From the NCBI GenBank assembly GCA_001724265.1, contig MEDY01000120.1, forward strand, positions 1 to 64,000: 64,000 nucleotides of DNA, written 5' to 3'. The stretch is from Rhizaria sp. SCN 62-66. Taxonomy: Eukaryota > Rhizaria, unplaced. The position numbers and the translations under genes are program-made. Shown in pieces: positions 11,163 to 24,025 of this stretch. Under the pieces are notes generated by a model. It made no database searches, was not told the DNA's origin, and was given only the letters and a program-made list of their open reading frames with translations. Each line of letters begins with the position of its first letter. Position 1 is the stretch's first letter.

Positions 11163-14100
11163 GCGCGCGCAGACGCAGTCCTGCAAGTCCGCTGTCGCCA
11201 CCATCCTTGTCACCGTCCTTCGCACTAGCGTCGTCATCGTCGTTTTCCTTCTCGTTCTCGGTGTTCTTGTCGTTGCCTGTCTTAACCAGGCTGCCCTTAT
11301 CAGCATCAGCCTCGGCCATAGCAGGAGCAGCAGCAGCGGCGGAGGCGGAGGCGGCGGCAGCGGCAGCGGCGGCGTCAAGTGCAGCGCCCAGCGCCCTTGC
11401 CGCAGCGGCGCCGGTGTTCGGCGGCTTAACTTCCTGCTGCTGCGGCTTAACATCAGACGCGGGCCCATTCGCCGCCGCCGCCTTCGCTGCCGCCTTAACT
11501 GGAGTAGCGGCCGCAGACGCAGACTGACCGAGCCCACTGACAACAGGCGCGGGCGCACTGCGGCCGGCACTGCTACTGCCGCTGCTGTTGTTCTTGGCAG
11601 TGCTGGCGCTGGTCTTAGCGGGGGGGAGATCGGTCTCGCCCCAGTAGCCGTAACCGGAGTCGTAGACGTCCTCCTCGTCGTCGTTCTTGACGTGATCGGC
11701 GGCGCTCACCGCAGCGGAGCCCGCCGTGCTGCGACGCTGCCCGCTCACGGCCGCACCGGCGTCGGCGTCGGCGTCGGCGTCAGCGTCAGCGTCGTCGAGG
11801 GGCTCAAGCGCGTGGGCAGCGAGCGTCTCGTGGTACTCAGCAGGCACGCGCAACGACGAAGTCAGGCGTTCCATGAGTCCCGGGTCGAGGCGCAGGTTCA
11901 CCACACCGTCGTCGGTAATGGAAATCTCCGAGGAATTCTCCGAGCCGGCCAGCGAGTGCTCCGAACCGGCGTCGGATAGCGCAGGCGTGTCGCGGCCCCC
12001 CGCGCTCGTCACACCGCCAGCAGCAGCACCAGCAGCACCAGTGTAGTCCGCAGTCGCGGGAGTAGTCGCAGTAGCCGAGGAAGAGAGCGCGCCGGCGGGC
12101 ACAGCAGCCTTGGCCGCGTTGGCGATGTTGCCGTGCGAGGCGGAGGCGGCGCGGGGGCGCGGGCGGGCCGTGGTCATCACCTCAAAGTTGGCCGGCGCAG
12201 TCACCGGCACGTTGCCCTCAGAGAGCGTCGCAGGCACCTTGGCCAGCTCGCCGTCGAGCGCAGCGGCGCGGGCGGCAGACGCGGGCCCGCTGACGCTGTT
12301 GCGCGCGGACGTGTTCGCGCTGCCGGAGCCGGAGCCGGAGTTGTAGATGGTGAGCCGCTGCGGGCCCTGGTCCGATGCCGAGGCCGGGAGGCGCGGAGAG
12401 GCGAGTGCCATAGCCACGGCCGACTCCTGCATTCTCTTGATCACCTCGCCGTCCTCGCTGTAGTCGCCACCGGCGGCGGCGCCTGCGGCCGTGGCGGCGG
12501 CAGAGGCGGCCGAGGCGAGGAGCCCGCGGCTGCCGCGGCTGCGCATGCGCGCCACGGCCGCCGCGGCCTTCTTGAAAACCTCGGGGGAGAAGAGGCGCAA
12601 GGACTGGAACTCGGAGCCGTAGATGCGCGGGCCCAGGTCGTCGACCAGCTTGCGCACGCGCAGACGCAGCTGCTCACGAACCTGTGAGGAGAGTTCACAA
12701 GAAAAACAAGTATTACAAGAAAGATATGCAACTTGGTGAGATATGCATGGAAGGTTATTAAAATAATATCAATATACAAACATGCTAAAACAAACATAAT
12801 TACCACTCAAAATATGCACACTAAGACTCTGCTTAGCTAACAACAAAGAATAAAGTTCGCTTTGCTCTCAGCAAACGTACCTCGCGAATGGCAGCGAGCT
12901 CTCCGCCTGACGCGTCTGTGACGGCGAGGAAGAGCGGTTTGAGCGAGCGGATGATGTGCATGCCCGTCTCGGTCGCGCGCACGCCGGCCCACATCATGAC
13001 TGGCTGCAGCACCGCGAAGTTGCCCCAGAAGGCGAGCGGGGACCGGCCGAGCGCGTAGCCGACGAGCGCGGCCAGCGTCGGATAGACCACGAGCGTGAGC
13101 GGCACCAGCGACAGCGACGTGATGACCTTCCACGACGCCAGCACGTCCTTGGCGGCGACCTTGACCGTGCTAGCCTTAAGCGCCTCCGAGGCCTTCTTGT
13201 GCGAGATTGAACGGGTGACGACGATGATCGGGATGTTGAGCAAAACACCCGGCACGGCAAGGAGCACAATGAGCACGGCGCGGAAGCCGCGCCATGCGAG
13301 CTTCAGCGCGGCGCGGGCGCGAGAGTTCACAGTCAAAGCGACCTAAAACGCACGCAATAGACGAAAGAGTGGCAAAACATATAAGTAATGATATAAGCGC
13401 TGTTTAAAGGGGATATAACACAACACACTATAAAACACACGTAGACATATATTATTTACATATAACTCAAGAATTGTCGTACAATAATTAAAGTACAGAG
13501 AGATATCCCACATTTTGTTTTTAGATCGTACCTGGTGGTCGCGGAGCCCGTACGTCTTGAGCAGCGCATTGTAGGCCATCACCTGCCCTGCCACGTCCGT
13601 GACCTCTGGGTCGTCCTTGACCTGCTCGTAGGCCTCTGCAAAGCGGCGGATAAGCACGACGGCGAGCTTGGGCGGCAGCCGCACTCCTTCAGGCTGGTAG
13701 AGGCGGCGGACGGCCCACAGCATCTGCAGATGGGACCAGGACGGGGCGCTCACGGTCACCGCCTTGAGCGAGTCCTTGATGATGTCCAGCAGAGAGTTGC
13801 ATGCCTCGATTTTCTCGGACCCGCCGGCGCGGTAGCGCGCGACGAGCTCCTGTCGGAGAGTAATGCAGCAGCAACAACAAGCGTTGGTAAAGGGTGTACA
13901 AGATAGGAATGTGGATAGGTGTACAGCAATATGTGAGCGAGTGTCAAGCATGAAAATAAGATTTGGGATACAATAAGAACAAAAATATCATCGATATATC
14001 ATTTTGGCATGTCGCTATTCAAGTCCAAACATTGATTTGGCATCGACAAGTGTGCTTCATTAAGATGCTCCAAAGCGATACTGGAGTAGACGTACCTGAG

Positions 14101-15621
14101 GCAAACCGAAAGGGTCTCCGAACTCAACGTATGCGCGGCCGCGGAAGCGGTGACCATGAAAGTAGTTCATGCCGACACAGACAATCTTGACGTCAAGACC
14201 AGGATGCTTGGCAGCGGCGCCCAGGGCCATGATCGCGACACTGTGAGTTAACCAGGAACAAAGCAAAAGACAAGAGGGGTAATATCCATTGAGTATGTGA
14301 TTGGGCTCGTATAAAACTATATTTACATGTCGAAATTATAATAATGAATATTATACTCTTATTTTAGTCATATTTTTCCATATATCATCGAGAAATATCC
14401 CTTCAATTTCGCTCTGCTTGTTTGTTTTGCATTTTGATAGAGAGATTTAAACACGTACCCAGCCTTGAGAGGGAGCAGCTCAGTGCGGTCGTGCGAGCCA
14501 CCCTCGGGGAAGATGCCGACGCAGTCACCGGCAGCAAGGCGGGACCAGACTGCGCCGAAAACCTGCATAAATAGAAAGCAAGGAGAAAATGAGAGAGCGA
14601 AAAGCGATTGTTGTGAGAATCGATTCTGAATGACGTCAAAGTCGCTTTAATTGAAATCATAAGCATATTTAAGAGTATAAACAACGCGTACCTGGTCCTG
14701 CTTAACCTTGGGCACGCGCTTAAACGACACGGGGGTCGTGAAGTCGCCGTTGGGATGCGCAGACTTGAGTGTAATCGTGGTCGCCGTGATGCTCGCAATG
14801 GGCAGCACTTCGCTTGCGATCATGATCGAGTCGGTCGCTGAAAACACCGTTGTGAAGTCGGGAGTCGTTGCGGCGCCGCTCTGGCCCGCCTTGGCGTCTT
14901 TACCGCCGCCGCTGTTGCCCGCGGTGGCAGGTGTGTTGACGGCGGTGACGGTAAGGCCGACGAGCGTGACCTTGCCCGGGACAGCTTTGGCCAGGTCCTG
15001 CGGCCGCTCGACGGGGATTGACCGCTGGGCGCGGGCAAAGGTGCCGATAAGGCGCTGGTGGTAGGACTTTGCGGCGATCAGGAATGACACGGGCCGCGGC
15101 ACGAACTGCTGCATGACGGCCGGGTCAAGGAACTGATTGGCGTGGGGCGCGCACACGAAGATGACGGGCCCCTCGGCGGGGATTGAGTGGGTGTTGCGCG
15201 AGTCAATGTCGCGGAAAAATACGTGCACGATGAGCGAGGTAAGCAGCGAGACAAAGAGCTCGAGCGAAAGATGCTCACGGTAGGCGAACAGCAGGCAGAC
15301 GATGCCCGAGACGGCGGCGATGAAGAGATACGGGAAACCGAGGTAGTTGAGGCCGAACATGAGCAGTGCGAGCGCGGGGCCAAGCATGAAGGCCGCGACG
15401 TCCACCGGCATGTGCGACTTGGACGCCAGCGGCGCATAGGTCGAGGACGAGCCCGCGGAGGCTGGAACAACAGCACTGCTACTGCCGCCAGCATTCATGG
15501 GGAGGGTGAGGGCGGAGGCGGAGGTGGGAGAGACGGAAGCCATCGTCGCGTGCGACTGCTGCTGTTGCTGCTGCTGAGGGCCCAATGTGGCGGGGTCAGC
15601 GGGGGCTGGAGCAGCAGACAT
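11158..15621 (-). CDS. Glycerol-3-phosphate / DHAP O-acyltransferase, Gpt2/Sct1 type
   Basis: Six exons (15621-14692, 14562-14459, 14240-14096, 13849-13532, 13342-12881, 12681-11158) join in frame to about 1,160 residues; all five donors are GTACG. The enzyme acylates the sn-1 position of glycerol-3-phosphate in the ER, the first step of phospholipid and triacylglycerol synthesis. Exon 1 has hydrophobic spans near residues 80-140, the catalytic HX4D box in APHANQFLDP near residue 160, and RSIPVERPQDL near residue 205. Exon 2 has the substrate-binding FPEGGSHDR, exon 3 carries VKIVCVGMNYFHGHRFRGRA, and exon 5 two further membrane spans, as in yeast Gpt2/Sct1. The last exon is a long Ala/Ser/Asp-rich tail. 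The start ATG has ACC before it; the frame is also open further upstream. Stop is TAA inside an 8-bp repeat. Family assignment is strong. Confidence 0.9.
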
Positions 15622-16779
15622 GGTGCGTCCGTTGCGTGTTTTTGTCGCTGTGTCGCGCGCGAGAAAGGGAGAGATATCTCGGCGATAGACAGGGAGACTG
15701 GGGGAGCTTGGGCGTGGTGCGCGCCGGGCGATGCCGATGGGGTAGCAAACGCGCGGCGAAGGCGGGGAAAGCACAGAAGGTGCCCGGGGAGCGCGGAAAG
15801 CTTGTGCGGGTGGTAACTGCGGGAAGTAAGGAGAAACGAGGCGGGTCGAGGGGGGTTAGGAACTGCAGCAAAGGACGATGATGGGGCCATGATTGGGTAG
15901 ATAACAACAGCATGCATAGACACTGTATGCAGCGTTGACGCAAAGGGAAAAATAATTAATGCATAAATCGCGGTTACTTGTTTGTACAAAGTCCGGCACT
16001 CGCAGAATCGGTCGACATGCCTCTTTATATCAACTTCACAGATATGAGAGCAGCTGACAAATAAAGACAGCCTTCACTCGCCCAAGATTCCAAGACGGGG
16101 ACGGTGGCCACCACAAACGCTGTTCGCCTCCGCAATACCCACGATTTCACCACCTATATCGACTTGATAACACTGCATCCTTTCCAAGATTAGTTGTCAT
16201 ATATGCAACGTGAATAATGTTGGCGTTTGGTATGTTAACTTCAGATTGTTATTCTATAAATCGTGAAACCTGAAAGTGTTACATGACTGAAATTGCATCG
16301 TAACAAAAATGTGCTACTATAATCGCTGCTTGTTGTATTACTACAAACGCGTGTATGGAAAACAGAGAGTACTTTGTGTTATGTGTACATCATTATGCTG
16401 CTGAAAAGGAAACTATATCAAAAAATCATGTCAAACAACACATGAGTAGCCAGCTACTCATTGCTGCTGTCTGTGGTTATTGGGTATTGGTAATTATGAC
16501 AAATGTAAGTACTTATACGACGCGTGTGTAAGTGTCCATGGTTGACTATCGACTTGGCCACTCCACTAAACCTTCCTTGCACAACTGCCATCAAAGCACA
16601 GTTAGTAAACAAACTAAACAAAACAAACACAAAACAATGTTTTACGCGTATGCGATGAGCTATTGTACCGTCTTGTTTTGTCTTGCGTGTGTTTTTTATA
16701 CGCACACGAGACGTCCAAGTCATGAGTTCACTAGTAACCCATGACTCACGTGTTACCGCACACCACACGTGTCACTTAC
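15622..16779. other. Intergenic region upstream of the acyltransferase
   Basis: The proximal 250 bp is GC-rich and probably 5' UTR and promoter. The rest is AT-rich, apart from a less AT-rich block near 16080-16150. An imperfect inverted repeat with CACGTGT/ACACGTG arms lies at about 16746-16772, just past the stop of the CIMIP2-like gene. No coding gene or RNA was recognised. Confidence 0.35.
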
Positions 16780-17647
16780 TTACGCCTCGAGGGGCATGTC
16801 GGTGGGCACGTTAAGGGCATTGCGCGTGCTCTTGCCGTACGTGTCGCCGAACCGGAACTGCTCGCCGCGGACAAAGCCCGAATAGCCGGGCACGTGGTAC
16901 TGCGGGCGCGCGCCCGCGCCGAGCGAGCCCGTGTTGGCGAGCGCGGCGGCGTTGGCGTCGGCGCCGAAGGCGGAGGAGTTGGCCCCGTTGCTGTTGCTGC
17001 TGGACTCGTAAGAGAGGGAGGAAGGGGCCTGGGGACCGGAGTGGGGAACGATGCCGCCGTGCGAGCCGTTGGGGCGCTCGTTCCAGAGGTCCTTGCCGCC
17101 GGGGGCAGCCTTGGGGAAGTTGTAGCCGAAACCCTGGGCGGAAGGGACGGCGGCGGCAGAGTTCTGGCCCTGGCCCTGAGTCTGGTTGAACTGGGAGTTG
17201 TTGCTGGCGCTGCTCTGAGTCGAGGCGTAGGCGCCCGCGGTGCGATCAAAGGCGGCGTAGGCCGTCTGCTGCGCGTTGGCGTAGGGCGCGGGCTGGGCGG
17301 GCTGTGAGGTGTTGAAGAGATCGACACATGGTGATAATGATGGGAAGATACAAATGGGAAGATACAAATGAATATAGCATAATTATGTTTGATGAGCGAT
17401 GGATAAAATCGGATATGCATAACTAAATGTAAATTGGTATTTAAACATCAAAGAAACTTCGGTCTAGTGTCGAGTCATCAATGTCAATTGCCGTGGTTTA
17501 ATAAAGAGTGAAACGTACGCCATTGTGAGACTTGTCGTAGGTGCCCTTGTAGTGGAACATGGGCTGCTCCTGGTGCGGCGAGATAAACTTGCGGCGGTCA
17601 CGGAACGTGTCGGAGTAAGTGGAAGTCCACGCGGAAGGGGTCGTCAT
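16780..17647 (-). CDS. CIMIP2/FAM166-like ciliary microtubule inner protein
   Basis: Two exons (17647-17519 and 17301-16780; donor GTACGTTT) give 216 residues. The N-terminus (MTTPSAWTSTYSDTFRDRRK) resembles short microtubule-lumen proteins. Near residues 178-203 is HVPGYSGFV followed by FRFGDTYGKST, matching the PGYxGxxPxxxFxFGxTYGxxT signature of the FAM166/CIMIP2 (DUF2475) family, which binds doublet microtubules inside cilia and flagella. A middle region has a second motif-like piece (KDLWNERPNG) in Gln/Ser-rich filler. Length fits the family. If correct, the organism builds a motile flagellum. Stop is TAA. Gene structure is firm; the family call rests on one motif. Confidence 0.65.
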
Positions 17648-18631
17648 AGGAAACGAAGGCTATAGCAGTCAGTCAAAGAAAGAAACGAAGAAACGAAGAT
17701 AGGTGGTGAGTGATGAGCTAAAGAGCGAGAAGGTTGCATGCATTAGACTGATAAATAAATGAATAATACAAGTGAAACCTTGTTGTTGCAGTTGTTTTCT
17801 GCATTGAAGTACTGAAGGTTGCTCTGTCAAAAGATGTTTTGCTATAGAAAATGCATGATTTGTGGAGGTGACATGGGCGAGTTTCGGGGATGGCTTGGAG
17901 CCCATGGGTTTCGCCACAGATAACCATGATTTTGCGCATACTTAGAGATATAATTGAGATACAATGTGCATAAGTAGTTTAATAAAGTAAATCACTTAAA
18001 AACAGTTGCTTCTAAGGTCTTTTTACGTCATTTAGGAACTTGTCGAATCGGCCGCAGAGAAACGACTCTCGCTTGCCTCGAGCGAGCGGAGCCCACCCAC
18101 CGCCGACGAGTTTTTCGGCCCAGAAAATCATTTACAATTTCAAATCAGCATAAATTACATAATATATCTAGCCTAACGCATGGATGTGCTAAAAATATCG
18201 CGTTTTCTTGTTCTAACACAAACATTATTGTCTTAAACCGGAAGGTAAAACTTGTGAAGAGAGTGTATACTATTGAAAAATGCGTTTGATCTACACGCAT
18301 CGACGCTCCTCAGACGGCTTGCAACTGATGAAACAGGCTCAAGCACGCAAAATAAAGCATGAAACAACATAATGCAAGGACAACTATACCATGTATCACA
18401 CATGATCTGCTATACCAAGTGTTGAACTCGAGACATAGCAACTGTGACCCGCTAGAGTGCGACTAAGCAACCAGTGTTGACTTAAACAAACTCACGAAAC
18501 ACTATATAAAACAAGCCTTCATACGGCACCAACATGTTGCCACTCACTAAATAACTCAAAATCTAAATAGAAACTCAGAACTCTCACTTGAATGTGAAAA
18601 CACCCGTTGAATAAGGCGCACATATTCGCGC
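17648..18631. other. Intergenic region with a GC-rich island
   Basis: The region is mostly AT-rich. A compact GC-rich block at about 18040-18125 contains a short inverted repeat (CTCGCT / AGCGAG). It could be promoter sequence for the downstream CIMIP2-like gene or a small structured RNA. No ORF continues through it. Confidence 0.3.
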
Positions 18632-19367
18632 TTATAGCTCGAAATTGGCGGTGAGGGACACGGCCAGGTGCAGGCGATCCCTCTCCCCACTGGCCACGGC
18701 AGTCATATGCGTCATGAGAGACGCGCCGGCCTCGGCGGTAACCACCTCGGGCAGCTGCTGCGCCGACCGGCCCGCCCTCCGTCCGCTGCCGCCGCCGCTG
18801 CTGTTGTTGCTGTTGCTGCTGCTGTTGTTGTGGTGGGAGGCGGAGGAGATTGTGTTGAGGGCAGTACCGGCAGCGTTTGCGCTTGCGTAAGGGCCCCGCA
18901 ATGCCTCGACGGCCGACAACAAGACGTCTGCGGAGTCGATTTGCATGCACAGACGCTGCCACGCCACGTTGCAGCTCTCCGCCTGCGCAAGAGCAGACGC
19001 AGCAGCAGCAGTGGCAGTGGCAGTGTTGGCCGAGTTGTTGGATGGGAGATGGGCGCGGGGGTAGGAGCTCTGCGCAAAACAATGCAAAAACAATATCACA
19101 GATACAAAGTATTGTGAGATGTCGATAAATAGTCGAGATTTATCGAGAGAACTTTATTCGAGTGAGAAAATGATGGAGCTGTAGTAAACGTACGTTGAGG
19201 GCGCGCTGGTATGCATCGATGGCGTCAACAACATGAAGTAGAGAAATCTCAGTCGTGGCAGTGCTGGCAAGCGGGGCCGACTGCTGCTGCTGTTGTTGCT
19301 GCTGCACCGGGTAGCCCTGCTGCTGCTGCTGGAGCTGTTGCTGTTGGGGGTGGTACTGAGGTTGCAT
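18632..19367 (-). CDS. Small Gln-rich protein of unknown function
   Basis: Two exons (19367-19194 and 19069-18632; donor GTACGTTT, acceptor GCGCAG) give 203 residues. Exon 1 opens with a Gln-rich, Pro/Tyr-containing stretch (residues 1-29) followed by a helical-looking piece (EISLLHVVDAIDAYQRALN). Exon 2 contains another helical segment with Trp and Cys (NVAWQRLCMQIDSADVLLSAV) and ends in a hydrophilic-to-hydrophobic tail. No domain was recognised. A good acceptor sits ten bases upstream of the Met at 19367, so an upstream 5' exon is possible. The gene is divergent from TRM1. Stop is TAA. Frame continuity across the intron makes a real gene likely. Confidence 0.6.
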
Positions 19368-19728
19368 GACCGCCCCTGAGCGAGAAACAAGATATGGGAT
19401 TTGAACACAAAGATGGTTAGTTGGAGCAATATAATTAACACATCGCAGAAGTAGCATATGTTGAAACAAGGATTTATTGCTGGCATTTCGAAACAACGAT
19501 GTGAATGTGGTTTGCTGGATTGGTTGACATGGGCTTGTGGTCGTTCGGCGGGGGTCCCTGCGCCGACACAGGCAGAGCCACAAACCCAAAACCGCGATCG
19601 CAAAACATATCGTACACCTTCAAATGAACGTCAAATGCGCTGCAATTGCTCTACCTGGACCTATTTTGCGTAGTTCTCTTACTTTTCTTTTTTCACTTTG
19701 CTACACTTGCCTCTGATTCAGACGCGCA

Positions 19729-22490
19729 ATGTCGTCTTCACAAGCCGCAAGCGCTGGCTAGGCCATCGCTGCCGCACCCGCCGCCGCCGCGCCCGCCGCT
19801 GCCGCCGCCGCTGCCCTTCCCGCCGTTCCGGCCGGCTACTCCGTGATTAAGGAGGGCCAGGCGTTTGTGCTCGTCCCCAAGGGCAACAAGGTGTTTTACA
19901 ACCCTGTGCAGGAGTTCAACCGTGACCTCTCGATCCTCGTCCTCACCCAGTTCGCCAAGCTCAAGGCTGAGGAAAACGATGCGCGCAGTACGTCAAACGC
20001 TTAAAACGACGTATATGCTTCAACATACCGTTAGATATTTGTGTGGTCTATTTGCAGCATTTCTTTATTCTCTATTGCACTCATATGGTAAAGCTTTGTA
20101 TCCACTCTGCGATCCGCTCACGCACTTGCCACCACACTCTCATTCCCGCCCACTGATATTTCCCTGCCACTAATCCTCAAACAGTTGCCGCCTGGCGCTC
20201 TCGCCGCGCCGCCGACCTCGCCAAGGAGGCCGCCAAGTCCTCCGCCGCCTCTGGCGCGCCTACCGACGCCGACGCCGCCGCCGCAGCCGCAGCCGAGGCC
20301 GAGGCCGCCGCAGCCAAGCTTCCTGTACCTGCCCGCATGCAGTACAACGGGCTCCGCGTCTTCGAAGCGCTATCGGCGTCGGGACTCCGCGCCATCCGCT
20401 ACTTTAAGGAGATCCCGGGGCTGCAGACGATCCACGCCAACGACTTGGACCCCGCCGCCGTGGCGAGCATCATGCGCAACGGCTCCTTCAACGGCCTCGA
20501 TCCGACCCGCTTCATCGCCTCGCAGGTACGTCGCGAAACAAGAGATATATATCCAAATTTTTTTGCACTTTAAAGTATGAAATGATTATAATCATAATTA
20601 TTTACTTGTTATCTCTCTCTCTATCAAATTTCATTGCAAAAACAAGTTTATCTGTATGCTCATTCAACTTGATCTCTCTTTCTTCTTTTCTTGCTCCTCT
20701 CACGACACGACACGACCCGACACGTTAAACACAGGGTGATGCGCTGACAGTGATGTACGCGAACCGCCCCACGTCGCAGGCGGAGCGCTCTGCCGCCACG
20801 GCCGCGGCGAAGGCCCTGGACTCTGGCTCCCTCGCCCACTGCAACTTCGATGGGACGCCTCTGCCCCCGCCGGGGCTTAAGGTCTCCAGCCTGGGGCTGC
20901 AGCCGTGGGACGTGATCGACCTCGACCCCTACGGCTCGGCCGCACCGTTCATCGACGCGGGCGTGCAGACGGTCGACGACGGCGGGCTCCTCCTCATCAC
21001 GTGCACCGACATGGGCGCGCTATGCGGCAACCACCTCGAGACGACGTTCGCCAAGTACGGTGGCATGCCGGTCAAGACGCACGCCTGCCACGAGGCCGCC
21101 GTGCGGCTTGTGCTGGGCATGGCCGACCAGGCCGCGGGCCGCTACCAGCGCGCCATCGTGCCGCTGGCGGCCTTCTCGATCGACTTCTACCTGCGCGTGT
21201 TCGTACGCGTCTATGCGCAGCCGGCGCAGAGCAAGCTGGCGTGCGGCAAGCGTGGGTACGTGGCATATTGCACCAAGTGCAAGACGAGCAAGAGCTTCAC
21301 CGCGGCCAAAGTCTCCACGCGCCCTCCCCCCGCCGCTGCCCCCGCTGCTGCTGCCGAGCAAACAGCTGGCGTTCACGATAACACTGAGTATCGTGGCAAG
21401 AAGAACAACCGCAAGAACAACATGAAGCAAAACAACAACAAGCAGAACTCTGCGAATAATAAGAACAAGAGCATGACTGACGTTGATGCTGTTGCCACCG
21501 AGGGTGCCGACAACGACGACGACGACGATGACGCTGACGCTGAGAACACCAACGACGCCGCTGCCCGCGGCACCGAGCTGAACCCCTGGGAGCTCAACGG
21601 CATCGCCAACGACGAAGTGCACAACCTGCGCTTTACGCCCTCGCTGCTGCCCGCGGACGTTGCCCGCTGCTGCGCGCACTGCGGCGGCGCCGTCAAGCTC
21701 GCTGGTCCCATGTGGCTGGCGCCCATGCATGACCAGGCGTTCGCGGCGCGCTGCCGCGGCTACCTGCGAGAGAACCGGGCTAAGTTTGGCACTGCTGCGC
21801 GAATCGAGGGCTTCCTCACGATGGCCATGACCGAGCTTCCGGACGCGCCGCTGTACTGGCTGCCGTCGTCGCTTGCCAACGTGCTGCACTGCCACACGCC
21901 CACCGTCACCGCCGTCGCCAACGCCGTCCGCAACGCCGGGTTCGAGTACAGCGAGACGCACTGTGCACCCGGATGCTTCAAGACCAACGCCCCCGCCTCG
22001 TTTGTATGGGACCTGATGCGCGCGCACGTCGCCACGGTGCCGGCGCTCAAGCTGCCCGTGTCGATGGGCCTGTCCCGGGCACAGTTGCTCGCGGGCCTGG
22101 GCCACTCTGCCACTGCCACTGCGACGGCGGCGGCGGCTGCGACGGCGCCCGCGCCTGGTGTGGCGATCACTAAGGAAGATGGCACCGTCGTGACTGTGGT
22201 GGAGGCCGAGGCCGCTGACAAGGAGGATGCCCGCTTGGAGGCTGCTCTGCGCTCTGAGTCGGCTGCTTACGCTGCCGAGCTCGAGGCCGAGGCCAAGACC
22301 AGCGCCAACAGCGCCGCCGCTGCGGCGAGTGCGAGTGAGCTGACGGCTGAGGAGAAAGCCAAGGCTAAGGCGGAGGCAAAGGAAAAGGAGCTCGACCGCC
22401 AGAACAAGCTCCAGAGCCTCTCCTTGTCTGTCGTCAATACCATTGCGGCGAACCGCGCCACGGTGGCCGCCGCTATCACCAGCATGACTC

Positions 22491-22537
<47 letters not shown>

Positions 22538-23522
22538 GACACTTCTGTCGTGAACGTGGCTGCCCTTGTGGAAGAGCTGGCCAAGAGCGGCAAGGCGCCC
22601 GGAGTAATTCTTTTGGCCCAGCCCATGACGCACAGCATCGATTTTAGCGCCAAGGGAGCCGGCGCCCGCGCCGCTGCCGCCGCTGCGAAGTACGTTTAGA
22701 TATTATTTTAAGGTCGCCATCGATATTGACATTCGTTTATTGTTTATTGCTATGTTCTTGTGTATTTATGTGTTAATTGACTTGTTATCGAGTTTTTTCT
22801 TTTCAAAGTCTCACATTGATGCGCTCTAAACCCTCTTTTGACACTCTTCCTACGCGTTGCTTCACGCTCGCATTGAACCATCTTGCTCTCTTCACATTGC
22901 TTTGCTTTGCACCTCTGTCTCAACAGGAGTGGCAAGGCTGCGACGACGACGGAGAGCGGCAAGCGCGTGCGCGTCCACTTCCCCAACCCGACCCCCTTTT
23001 GGGGCCCCAAGGCTGCTGCTGGCATCTTTGCCTCCGACAAGACCTACGACAACCCGAACATCGCGACTGTAACGGACAAGACGGCCGCGGAGGAGGCCGA
23101 GGCCGCGGCTGCGATTATGGCGGGCAACAAGGGCGGCGTTAGGTACGGCTATGCTTCCGATATCATCGCCTATATATCACGACGTGATAAATCAGCGATC
23201 ATAAAAGAGCACGATGATGACAAGACGAAGACTTGAACAACTCGAATTTGCATACTCCTCGCTTATATTGCTCCTATGTTGGCATTTAGCAATTGATATG
23301 TATAGATCGCATGAAAATCCATTTGTATTCTGACCATTACCCGCTCACTCGAATATCTATGCCCTTGAATCTTTGTTTTAAACTCTTTGCAGTGGCGGTG
23401 ACCAGACTGCCGAGATCGTTGCGTCCATGGTTGCAGCTCAGCGTGCGAAGCAGCTTGCCAACCAGGCCGGCAAGAGCAGGAAGCGCGCCGCGCAGGGACC
23501 CCCCAGCACTGACAACGAGTGA
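19729..23522 (+). CDS. TRM1: tRNA (guanine26-N2)-dimethyltransferase TRM1, with in-frame TAG
   Basis: Five exons (19729-19987, 20185-20525, 20735-22689, 22927-23142, 23393-23522) encode 966 codons before TGA; all donors are GTACG. The enzyme makes m2,2G at position 26 of tRNAs using SAM, in nucleus and mitochondria. Exon 1 has the family opening VFYNPVQEFNRDLS (about residues 50-63). Exon 2 has the SAM-binding VFEALSASGLRAIRY and the acidic HANDLDP. Exon 3 has IDLDPYGSAAPF (near 261), TDMGALCGN, and CXXC pairs (CTKCK, CAHCG), then YWLPSSLANVLHCHTP and a Lys-rich 3' region (exons 4-5). Acidic, Asn/Lys and poly-Ser inserts make it longer than the usual 550-660 residues. Codon 11 (19759-19761) is TAG; no ATG lies between it and the conserved core, so TAG must be read through or the start lies in an unseen exon. 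Confidence 0.93.
22495..22535 (+). repeat. (AGC)n microsatellite encoding poly-Ser in TRM1
   Basis: An uninterrupted run of CAG/AGC triplets, read in frame as serine, lies within a non-conserved insert near the TRM1 C-terminus. Confidence 0.9.
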
Positions 23523-24025
23523 ACTCACTGGAGCTCGTAGTGATGATGAAGGTCTTATCTAAGTTGCTTACAAGAGTGAAGGGCCAGTGTTTGTTTTTTA
23601 GAACATGATTATAAGATATATACAGAAGCTTTAAGATTAATAACGAGTCAAAACAATATAGCATTATTTAATTGTTCTCCTTCTGTCATAATACTCTGAA
23701 ACAATAAGATATGACAGAAATATCTCTTGTTTAGTGGTAGATTTGATGTGTGTAACAGAGAGTGTGCGAGCGAGTGACGTAACGGATGGACTGAGCCGAA
23801 AGTGGCACTTCTATTTGCATGTGGTATGAAGCGATTTTACCGTTGACTGAATTGAAACGGACGCACAAGTATTTTATGTAGTATTTAGTATCGATTTTTT
23901 AATGCGTATGTGAAACATCGAAGTCTAGTGTGCTTACCAAGTCCTTTGCTTCTGCCTCTCCCAACTCGCGCTTGCTGCCCTTGTTCGCCCCACTTTGGCA
24001 GCGCTGCGCCGCTCGGTTCCGTCCC
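23523..24025. other. Intergenic region between TRM1 and the RIIa gene
   Basis: AT-rich for most of its length, becoming GC-rich in the last 90 bp before the ATG at 24026, which is probably 5' UTR. The frame is open upstream of that ATG but lacks another in-frame ATG. No other gene seen. Confidence 0.35.

Noticed and set aside
19670-19761. A hidden intron ending at the TRM1 TAG (acceptor GGCTAG)
   Set aside because: The candidate donor at 19670 gives the wrong phase and there is no pyrimidine tract; reading TAG as Gln is simpler given the other genes.
21020-22633. 537-residue open frame antisense to TRM1
   Set aside because: TRM1 motifs on the plus strand are unmistakable; the antisense frame is Arg/Gly/His-rich, as expected of a GC-rich shadow.
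22820-22840. Possible tRNA anticodon loop CTCTAAA for a CUA-reading tRNA
   Set aside because: The flanking bases do not form an anticodon stem and no T-arm follows; no UAG-decoding tRNA was found in the window.
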